A stretch of 64,000 nt of DNA, taken from NCBI RefSeq assembly GCF_021129155.1, contig NZ_JAJOMC010000015.1:19501-83500 (forward strand). The letters are read 5' to 3'. Source of the DNA: Arthrobacter sp. AK04. Lineage in GTDB: Bacteria; Actinomycetota; Actinomycetes; Actinomycetales; Micrococcaceae. How positions within the stretch are numbered: position 1 is the stretch's first letter; the number at the start of each line of letters is the position of its first letter. Under the pieces are notes generated by a model. That model did no database searches. It was given only the letters and a program-made list of their open reading frames with translations, and was not told the origin of the DNA. Both the position numbers and the translations under genes were made by a program. Below are positions 34,120 to 40,949 of the stretch, in pieces.

Positions 34120-35583
34120 TCAGACCAGGGGGCGGTGCATCTCCACGATCTCGTCATGCCGGGGGCTGTTGGGATTCATCAGCGAGTGCTTCTTTCCGTA
34201 GAAGAAGTAGATGGCCAGGCCAACAAGGAGCCAGACGCCGAACCGTGCCCAGGTTTCCCAGTGCAGCTGGAACATCAGGAATGCCGATGCCAGCACGCCG
34301 AACGCCGGGATGAACGGCATGAACGGCAGGCGGAAGGTCCGGGGTGCGTCCGGCTTCTTGTAGCGGAACACGATCACCGAGAAGCAGACGACGACAAACG
34401 CGGCCAGGATGCCGATGTTGGTGAGGTCGGCGACGGCCTTGATGGGGAACACCCCGGCAAGCAGGGCGGAGGCGACGCCGGCGATCCACGTGACGCGCTG
34501 CGGGGTGCCGTGGCGGTCGGTCTTGGAGAACCAGCCGGGCAGCAGGCCATCGCGGCTCATGGAGAACCAGACGCGGGTAACGCCCAGGAGGAAGGTCAGC
34601 ATCACGGTAAGGATGGACAGGACGGCGAACACCGAGATGATGGTGGCGATCACCGGAAGGCCAACACCCGTGAAGGCCGAGGCAAAGCCTGCCGTGGGGT
34701 CAATGTCCTTGTAGTTCTGCATGCCGGTCAGCACCAGGGTGGCCGCCACGTAGAGGAGCATCGCAATGATCAGCGAAAGGATGATGGCCTTGGGCATGTG
34801 CTTCTTGCCGTCCTTTGCCTCTTCCGCCGCAGTGCTCATGGCGTCATAGCCGAAGACGGCGAAGAAGACAGTGGCTGCGCCGGCCAGGACCGGACCGAAG
34901 CCGCTGGGCATGAACGGGTTGTAGTTGTTGGTGTCGATGTAGAAGACGCCCAGCCCGATGATGAAGAGGATCAGGATGACCTTGATGGCAACGGCTACGA
35001 GTTCGAACCGGCCGAAGGCCTTGGTGCCGCGGGACAGGATCCAGGTCACGATCAGGCAGACCGCGATGGCCGGGATGTTGACGACGCCGCCCCTGCCCTC
35101 GTCCGCGGTGGAGGTCATCCAGATGGGCATGTTAATGCCGATTCCCGAGAGGAAGGCATCGAAGTAGCCGGAGATGCCGATGGCCACCACCGCCACGATG
35201 GCGATGTACTCCAGCAGGAGGTCCCAGCCGATGAACCAGCCGATGATCTCGCCGAGTGCTACGTATCCGTAGGTGTAGGCGGACCCGGCGCGGGGAATCA
35301 TGCCCGCGAATTCCGCATAGGACAAAGCAGCGGCGGCGGATGCAAGGCCAGCCACCAGGAAGGAGATCAGTACCGCGGGCCCCACCCCGGGTGTGCTCTC
35401 GCTGCCGGCGGCCACCAGTCCCGCGAGGGAAAAGATGCCGACGCCGATGATGCCGCCTACGCCGATCGCCGTAAGCTGCCAAAGCCCGAGTGACTTAAAG
35501 AGGCCACTATGTTTGTTCTCTTCCTCAATGTCGTCAATGGGCTTGCGCCGCATGATCGACTGGGTCATATCTCTAGTGCTCAT
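34120..35583 (-). CDS. APC-family amino acid permease, probably for proline or a related amino acid
   Basis: A 487-residue transporter with about 12-13 helices. The first helices carry the substrate- and ion-site sequence TAIGVGGIIGVGIFSLAG, and SYAEFAGMIPRAGSAYTYGYVALGEIIGWFIGW is typical of the cationic amino acid transporter branch. The start at 35583 has AGGAG 8 nt upstream; the long open frame beyond runs antisense through the LysR gene. It is upstream of putA on the same strand, with the repeat array between them, and shares a CTAA-N10-TTAG site with putA, so proline uptake is a reasonable guess although the family itself suggests broader or cationic substrates. Confidence 0.85.
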   Translation of the reverse strand: MSTRDMTQSIMRRKPIDDIEEENKHSGLFKSLGLWQLTAIGVGGIIGVGIFSLAGLVAAGSESTPGVGPAVLISFLVAGLASAAAALSYAEFAGMIPRAGSAYTYGYVALGEIIGWFIGWDLLLEYIAIVAVVAIGISGYFDAFLSGIGINMPIWMTSTADEGRGGVVNIPAIAVCLIVTWILSRGTKAFGRFELVAVAIKVILILFIIGLGVFYIDTNNYNPFMPSGFGPVLAGAATVFFAVFGYDAMSTAAEEAKDGKKHMPKAIILSLIIAMLLYVAATLVLTGMQNYKDIDPTAGFASAFTGVGLPVIATIISVFAVLSILTVMLTFLLGVTRVWFSMSRDGLLPGWFSKTDRHGTPQRVTWIAGVASALLAGVFPIKAVADLTNIGILAAFVVVCFSVIVFRYKKPDAPRTFRLPFMPFIPAFGVLASAFLMFQLHWETWARFGVWLLVGLAIYFFYGKKHSLMNPNSPRHDEIVEMHRPLV

Positions 35584-35697
35584 CAGGAACTCCTGCTTGG
35601 GGTGCGACCCCGTTACGGCGCGCGAAGAATCGCTTGTGACGGGGGTAACTCGGTCCCAACAGTATGCAAGCGCGCTTCCGTTAGATAAAGTGACTAC

Positions 35698-35717
35698 TTC
35701 TAACCTATATTCGTTAG
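35698..35717. promoter_or_regulatory. CTAA-N10-TTAG site between permease and lysR
   Basis: TTCTAA (35698-35703), 10 bp, then TTAG (35714-35717). The same core with the same spacer is found before putA, and the AGATAAAG-GA-TTCTAA context is shared by both. It lies in the divergent promoter region, 20 bp before the LysR ATG and 115 bp before the permease start, a usual place for a LysR site. Confidence 0.65.
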
Positions 35718-35736
35718 TTTCGGTAAGGATTTCCTC

Positions 35737-36651
35737 ATGCTTGATGTCCGCCGGCTGCGTCTCCTCCGTGAACTCAGCATCCGGGGCACGCTCGCGGAGG
35801 TGGCTGAGGCACTCCAGTACAGCCCGTCGTCGGTATCCCAGCAGCTTGCCCTGCTGGAAAAGGAAGTGGGCGTCGAGCTGCTCCGCAAGACGGGGCGCCG
35901 GGTTCAGCTCACACCGCAGGCCGAGGTCCTGGTGGCGCACACCGCGAGCCTGCTGGAGACCATGGAGCAGGCTGAGGCGGACCTGGCCGCATCGTTGACA
36001 ACGGTCACCGGCACCGTCCGGATCGCCGTCTTCCAGTCGGCAGCCCTTGCCCTCATGCCGGAAATGCTCACGCGGATGTCCCGCACCTATCCTGAGGTCC
36101 GCATCGAGATGATCCAGCGCGAGCCTGAGACCGCCCTGCACGAGACCTGGGCCCGCGATTTTGACCTCGTGATTGCCGAGCAGTATCCGGGCCATGCCGC
36201 CCCCCGCTATCCCGAGCTGGACAGGGTCAAGCTGACCACCGATGCCATCCGGCTGGCCATTCCGCCGGCGTCCGACGGCGGCCCCGCCATCTCCTCGATC
36301 GAGGACACTGCGGAACTCGCCTGGGTGATGGAGCCGCGGGGTGCCGCATCAAGGCACTGGGCTGAGCAGGCGTGCCGGAGCGCCGGGTTCGAACCCGACG
36401 TGCGCTTTGAGACCGCCGACCTCCAGGCCCAGATCCGGCTGATCGAGTCGGGCAACGCCGTAGCGCTGATGCCGGACCTGGTGTGGACCGGCCGCGGCAC
36501 CACGGCGCGGCTCCTGGACCTGCCGGGGAAGCCGCGGCGGACAGTCTTCACCTCCGTCCGCCGCTCCAGTGCCAAGCGGCCGGCCATCCTGGCTGCCCGG
36601 GAAACCCTGGCGGCCACGGCAGAAGCCGTAGCGGAGAATGTCGCCGGGTGA
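35737..36651 (+). CDS. LysR-family regulator, probably of proline use
   Basis: A 304-residue regulator with the HTH at the N-terminus (VRRLRLLRELSIRGTLAEVAEALQY, SPSSVSQQLALLEKEVGVELL) and a LysR effector domain (GTVRIAVFQSAALALMPEMLTRMS, IEMIQREPETALHE). AAGGA lies 8 nt before the ATG. It is divergent from the permease and close to putA, both of which share a palindromic site with its own promoter. A role as activator of putA and the permease in response to proline is inferred, not shown. Confidence 0.9.
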   Translation: MLDVRRLRLLRELSIRGTLAEVAEALQYSPSSVSQQLALLEKEVGVELLRKTGRRVQLTPQAEVLVAHTASLLETMEQAEADLAASLTTVTGTVRIAVFQSAALALMPEMLTRMSRTYPEVRIEMIQREPETALHETWARDFDLVIAEQYPGHAAPRYPELDRVKLTTDAIRLAIPPASDGGPAISSIEDTAELAWVMEPRGAASRHWAEQACRSAGFEPDVRFETADLQAQIRLIESGNAVALMPDLVWTGRGTTARLLDLPGKPRRTVFTSVRRSSAKRPAILAARETLAATAEAVAENVAG

Positions 36652-36784
36652 CCCAGCCGCCGTCGGACATGTCCTCCAACCTGGGGCTGCGCTCCTCCCC
36701 GCACCATGACGCGGTGCGTCGCCGCGCAGGTACCGCTCCCGCGTAACTGTTTCCTGCGTCACTGCGCCGCAGGGCCCCCGCCGC

Positions 36785-36790
36785 TAGACT
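36785..36790 (+). promoter_or_regulatory. -10 box of panD (leaderless type)
   Basis: TAGACT ends 9 nt before the panD ATG, and there is no Shine-Dalgarno sequence between them. The transcript should begin within a few bases of the start codon. Confidence 0.6.
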
Positions 36791-36799
36791 GAACCCGTT

Positions 36800-37225
36800 A
36801 TGAATCGAACAATGTTCAAGTCCAAAATCCACCGGGCCACCGTCACGCACGCTGACCTGCACTACGTAGGTTCGGTCACTGTTGACCTGGACCTGCTCGA
36901 GGCTGCCGACATCCTGCCGGGTGAGCTGGTGTCCATCGTGGACGTGACCAACGGCTCGCGCCTGGAGACGTACACGATCGCCGGCGAGCGCGGCTCCGGC
37001 GTGATCGGCATCAACGGGGCAGCTGCCCACCTGATGCAGGAAAACGACATTGTCATCCTGATTACCTACGCGCAGATGACCACCGAGGAAGCGAAGAGCT
37101 ACGAGCCCAAGGTGGTCCACGTGGACGAAAACAACCGCGTGATCCAACTGGGCAACGACCCCGCCGAGGGCCTTACCCCGGGTTTGCTGCGCCCCCCTTT
37201 CGCGCTTAACAACGCCGCACTGTAA
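36800..37225 (+). CDS. panD: aspartate 1-decarboxylase
   Basis: A 141-residue pyruvoyl enzyme that makes beta-alanine for pantothenate and CoA. Family landmarks are the start [25 protein letters not shown], where the Gly-Ser pair (residues 24-25) is the self-cleavage site that makes the pyruvoyl group, then [16 protein letters not shown], and [12 protein letters not shown]. The start at 36800 is fixed by this conserved N-terminus. Two separate tail residues runs after the core are normal for actinobacteria. Confidence 0.96.
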   Translation: MNRTMFKSKIHRATVTHADLHYVGSVTVDLDLLEAADILPGELVSIVDVTNGSRLETYTIAGERGSGVIGINGAAAHLMQENDIVILITYAQMTTEEAKSYEPKVVHVDENNRVIQLGNDPAEGLTPGLLRPPFALNNAAL

Positions 37226-37276
37226 CCGGAGCGTGAGCCCCGGCCCCCTGCCCTGCCGCGCCCTGCGGGCCGTCCC

Positions 37277-38203
37277 ATGCTAGGCGTGCTGGCGGGCTTC
37301 TTTGTGGTGTGGTGCATCATCCTGGTGGGCTGGTTCGTGGGCCGGCAGAAAATCCTGGGTGACAACGCCCGGCAGGTGCTGAGCTCCCTCACGTTCTTCG
37401 TGGCCAGCCCGGCCCTGCTCTTTGAAACCCTCAGCAAAGCGCGCCTCGTCGAAGTCTTCGCAGCGCCTCTGCTGGTGGCCGCGGTGTCGGCCGTCGCCAC
37501 CGCGGTCATCTTTTTTGTCATTGCCAAGTTCTGGCTCAGGCGTTCGCTTCCGGAATCGCTGATGTCCTCGATGGCGGCGTCGCTGGTCAACTCGGCCAAC
37601 CTGGGCATTCCCATCGCGGTCTACGTCCTGGGCGATGCCAGTTACGTGGCACCGCTGCTGATCTTCCAGCTCGCCTTCTTCACGCCGCTGTTCCTGATGC
37701 TCCTGGACTCGAGCACCAGCAAACACCGCACCACGCCGCTGAACTTCGCTGTGATGATCCTGCGGAACCCCATGATCGTCGGCTCCGCGCTGGGCCTGCT
37801 GGTGGCGGGCACCGGATGGAAGGTGCCCGACCTTGTCATGGAACCGATCCACCTGATCGGCGGCGCGGCGATCCCCGCCATGCTGATTGCGTTCGGCATG
37901 AGCCTGAACGGCACCCGCCCGCTCCAGGCCGCAGCTGCCCGACGCGTGGATACGCTGCTGGCCAGCGCGTTCAAACTCGCGGTCCAGCCGGCGCTTGCCT
38001 ATCTCTTTGCCCGCTTCCTGCTGGGGCTGGACGGCCATGTCCTGTTCGCCGTCGTCGTGACCGCTGCACTGCCAACCGCGCAGAATGTCTTTGTGGCCGC
38101 CAGCCGCTACAACACCGGCCTCACCGTGGCCAAGGACACCGTCCTGATTACCACCGTGGTGGCTGTGCCGGCCATGATCGGCGTGGCACTGCTGCTGACC
38201 TGA
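37277..38203 (+). CDS. AEC-family (auxin efflux carrier type) transporter
   Basis: A 308-residue membrane protein with ten helices in two halves, as in bacterial AEC proteins: SLVNSANLGIPIAVYVLGD in helix 4 carries the family's Asn-Gly-Pro break, and TAALPTAQNVFVAASRY the matching site in the second half. Bacterial members carry malate, malonate or other small acids. It follows panD and is 14 bp before the flavoprotein gene on the same strand, so the last two may be co-expressed. Confidence 0.85.
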   Translation: MLGVLAGFFVVWCIILVGWFVGRQKILGDNARQVLSSLTFFVASPALLFETLSKARLVEVFAAPLLVAAVSAVATAVIFFVIAKFWLRRSLPESLMSSMAASLVNSANLGIPIAVYVLGDASYVAPLLIFQLAFFTPLFLMLLDSSTSKHRTTPLNFAVMILRNPMIVGSALGLLVAGTGWKVPDLVMEPIHLIGGAAIPAMLIAFGMSLNGTRPLQAAAARRVDTLLASAFKLAVQPALAYLFARFLLGLDGHVLFAVVVTAALPTAQNVFVAASRYNTGLTVAKDTVLITTVVAVPAMIGVALLLT

Positions 38204-38217
38204 GCCTGGAGGGCTGC

Positions 38218-39360
38218 ATGAATACTGTTCTGGACACCGTGGTGATCGGCGGCGGAGCGATGGGCTCGGCCGCCGCGTGGGCTTTGTCGCGCCGCGGCCG
38301 GCAGGTGACGCTGGTGGAGCAGTTCGGGCCCGGGCACCGGATCGGGGCCTCGCACGGCACCACCCGCAACCTCAACCCGGGCTACCACCGGCCCGAGTAC
38401 GTGGCCATGCTGGCCGAGGGGCTGGCCCTGTGGGACGAGCTGGAGCAGGAAAGCGGCGAACAGCTGCTGGCGCGCACGGGGGTGGTCAACCACGGGCCGG
38501 AGCCGCTGTTTGCCGATGTTGCCGCCGCCCTGGAGCAGGCCGGGATCGGCGCGGAATTCCTGCACCCCGCAGAGGCCGCCGAGCGCTGGCGCGGCATCCG
38601 CTTCGACCAGCAGGTGCTCCACCTGCCCGACGGCGGCCAGCTCAACCCTGACGTTGCCCTCCCCGTTATGCAGCGGCTGGCCATAGCCCGCGGCGCCGAG
38701 ATGCGGCACCACACCAAAGTGGTGGACTTCCAGGTGATGGACGACGGCGTCCGGCTGGTTTTGGAGTCCGCTGCCGGCACGGAGGTGGTCACCGCTGCAC
38801 AGGCTGTTGTCACGGCCGGCGGCTGGACGGAGAAGCTCCTCGGCGGAGTGCTTGGCAACAGCGCCGGTTCAGGGCTGCGGATTCCACAGCTGCGCGTCAC
38901 CCAGGAGCAGCCGGTGCACTTCCGGGTCACGGACCCGGGGGCAGCATGGCCGGGATTCAACCACTATCCGGGGGCGGGCGCGGAATACAAGGGCTGGTAT
39001 TCCCCTGTATACGGGATGCAGACACCGGGCGAGGGGATTAAGGCCGGCTGGCACGGAGTGGGCCCAGTTGTGGATCCGGACCGGCGGTCCTTCCTGCCGG
39101 AGCCGGTGCAGCTCGCCGCCCTGCAGGAGTACGCCCGGACCTGGCTGCCCGGGGTGGACGCTGACTCTTTCGAGGCAGTCAGCTGCACCTACACCACCAC
39201 CCCGGATGAGGACTTCGTCCTGGACCGGATCGGTCCCGTGGTGATCGGCGCCGGATTCTCGGGGCACGGCTTCAAGTTCACGCCGGTCATCGGGCGGATC
39301 CTTGCGGACCTGGCCACCGGCACCAGGCCTGCCCCGGAGATCTTCCGCGCCGGCCGCTGA
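38218..39360 (+). CDS. FAD-dependent amine oxidase (monomeric sarcosine oxidase / N-methyltryptophan oxidase type)
   Basis: A 380-residue flavoprotein. The dinucleotide fold VVIGGGAMGSAAAWALSRRG starts at residue 8, with the following SHGTTRNLNPGYH motif conserved in this group. Cys323, in AVSCTYTTTPDEDFVLD, matches the cysteine that binds FAD covalently in sarcosine oxidase. It oxidises an N-methyl amino acid or similar amine to an imine with H2O2 release; the exact substrate is open. TGGAGGG precedes the ATG at 38218. Just downstream of betaine-type metabolism in many relatives, here it follows an AEC transporter by 14 bp. Confidence 0.85.
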   Translation: MNTVLDTVVIGGGAMGSAAAWALSRRGRQVTLVEQFGPGHRIGASHGTTRNLNPGYHRPEYVAMLAEGLALWDELEQESGEQLLARTGVVNHGPEPLFADVAAALEQAGIGAEFLHPAEAAERWRGIRFDQQVLHLPDGGQLNPDVALPVMQRLAIARGAEMRHHTKVVDFQVMDDGVRLVLESAAGTEVVTAAQAVVTAGGWTEKLLGGVLGNSAGSGLRIPQLRVTQEQPVHFRVTDPGAAWPGFNHYPGAGAEYKGWYSPVYGMQTPGEGIKAGWHGVGPVVDPDRRSFLPEPVQLAALQEYARTWLPGVDADSFEAVSCTYTTTPDEDFVLDRIGPVVIGAGFSGHGFKFTPVIGRILADLATGTRPAPEIFRAGR

Positions 39361-39393
39361 TTGCCGGCCGTCATCTGATTGCCGGCCGTCATC
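39358..39393. repeat. 18-bp tandem duplication over a stop codon
   Basis: TGATTGCCGGCCGTCATC occurs twice head to tail (39358-39375 and 39376-39393). The first copy contains the TGA stop of the flavoprotein gene; the second repeats it, so the stop is doubled. It lies in the short gap before the convergent MFS gene. Confidence 0.9.
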
Positions 39394-39402
39394 CAGGGGC
39401 GG

Positions 39403-40887
39403 TTACCGGGAGCTGTCCTCCGCGTCGGTAAGAACCGGCTCCCCGCCGTCCTCCCCGTCCCCACTCGCGGCGTCCGCGTTGGCCGCCCGCACGGCAGGCA
39501 TGGCCAGGACCGCCGCCACCGTGAGGACCCCCGCCGCAAGGGCGGCCACGAAGACTGCGCCGGAAGCGGCCACTACTGCCGGTCCGTTGCCGCCTCCTCC
39601 GGCGGCTCCCCCATAAATGGCGTTGGCCACCGCACCGAAAACGGCCACGCCCAGTGCGCTCCCGATGGACCGGGCGAACATGTTGGTGCTGGTGACCACG
39701 CCCCGCTCATTCCAGGAAACGCTGGACTGGGCAGCGATCAGTGTGGGGGTGGCAACCAGCCCCAGGCCGAGTCCGACGACGAAGCAACTGACGGCGACCA
39801 GCGTCACGCTGGGAGCAGCCGAGGTAAGTGCAAGGACCGCAAGGCCGGCCACGGTGATGGAGATGCCGATGAGCGCTGTGGCCTTGAACCCTATCCGCAG
39901 GTAGAAGCGCCCGGCCTGCGAGGCGCTGATCGGCCAGCCCACGGTAAGTGCCGCCAAGGCCAGCCCGGCGACCAGCGGTGAGCTGGCCAGCGCGCCCTCC
40001 AGGAACGTGGGCACATAGGACGTCAGCCCGATCATGACGGCACCAACGCCGAAGGACACAAGGGCTGTGGTTCCGAGGAGACGGCGCGACACCACCCAGG
40101 ACGGCAGCACGGGCTCCGCCGCGCGCCTTTCCACCATGAGGAACAGGACCAGCAGCACCCCGCCCACGGCAAAGATGCCAATACTGACCGGTGAATTCCA
40201 GGCCCAGCCCTGGCCGCCTTCGAGGGCGCCAAGGATCAGCAGGCCAAGCGAAGCCGCCAGGAGGGCTGCACCGGCGTAGTCCACCCGGTGCTTGGCCCGG
40301 TCCACGTTCTCGTGGAGCGTCCGGACCAGCATCCATCCCGCCAGCAGGCACAGCGGGATGTTGACCAGGAAGATCCCCCGCCAGAACCCCAAGGCGGCGA
40401 AAATGCCGCCGAGACTTGGTCCCACCACGGAGGAGACCGCCCACACGCTCGCGAGGTAGCCCTGGACCTTGGCGCGCTCCTCCAGTGAGTAGATGTCGCC
40501 TGCGATGGTGATGGAGACAGGAAGCACCGCGCCGGCGCCGAGGCCCTGCAGGGCACGGAAGGCGATCAGGGCGGGCATGTTCCAGGCAATGCCGCAGAGC
40601 ACGGACCCGAGGAGGAACAGCCCGATACCCGCAAGGATGATGGGTTTCCGGCCCACCATGTCGGAGAGTTTGCCGTAGATGGGGACGGAGACGGCCTGCG
40701 CCAGCAGGTACGCCGAAAATAGCCACGGGAATGACTCGAACCCGCCGATTTCGCGGACAATCGACGGGACAGCCGTAGCCACGATGGTGGAATCGATCGC
40801 CACCAGCCCGGTGGCGAGCATCAGGGCTATGAGGATGGGGCCCCGTTCAGAACGGAAGCCCACTCCCTGGGCGCGGGCGGTTGGCAT
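39403..40887 (-). CDS. DHA2-type MFS drug transporter
   Basis: A 494-residue transporter with 14 helices, the DHA2 number. The recognisable motifs are IALMLATGLVAIDSTIVATAVPSIV at helix 1 (DSTIVATAVP is the motif of this family), GKLSDMVGRKPII between helices 2 and 3 and GLGLVATPTLIAAQSS in the second half. The C-terminus is a polar tail. Relatives export antibiotics, dyes or quaternary compounds. It stands alone between two converging or same-strand neighbours with its own weak leader. Confidence 0.85.
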   Translation of the reverse strand: MPTARAQGVGFRSERGPILIALMLATGLVAIDSTIVATAVPSIVREIGGFESFPWLFSAYLLAQAVSVPIYGKLSDMVGRKPIILAGIGLFLLGSVLCGIAWNMPALIAFRALQGLGAGAVLPVSITIAGDIYSLEERAKVQGYLASVWAVSSVVGPSLGGIFAALGFWRGIFLVNIPLCLLAGWMLVRTLHENVDRAKHRVDYAGAALLAASLGLLILGALEGGQGWAWNSPVSIGIFAVGGVLLVLFLMVERRAAEPVLPSWVVSRRLLGTTALVSFGVGAVMIGLTSYVPTFLEGALASSPLVAGLALAALTVGWPISASQAGRFYLRIGFKATALIGISITVAGLAVLALTSAAPSVTLVAVSCFVVGLGLGLVATPTLIAAQSSVSWNERGVVTSTNMFARSIGSALGVAVFGAVANAIYGGAAGGGGNGPAVVAASGAVFVAALAAGVLTVAAVLAMPAVRAANADAASGDGEDGGEPVLTDAEDSSR

Positions 40888-40949
40888 GGGTCTCGTTTCG
40901 GTTTCCGGGTGGTGTCACCTCCACTCTAGGTACCCAGTAAGAATGCCGA

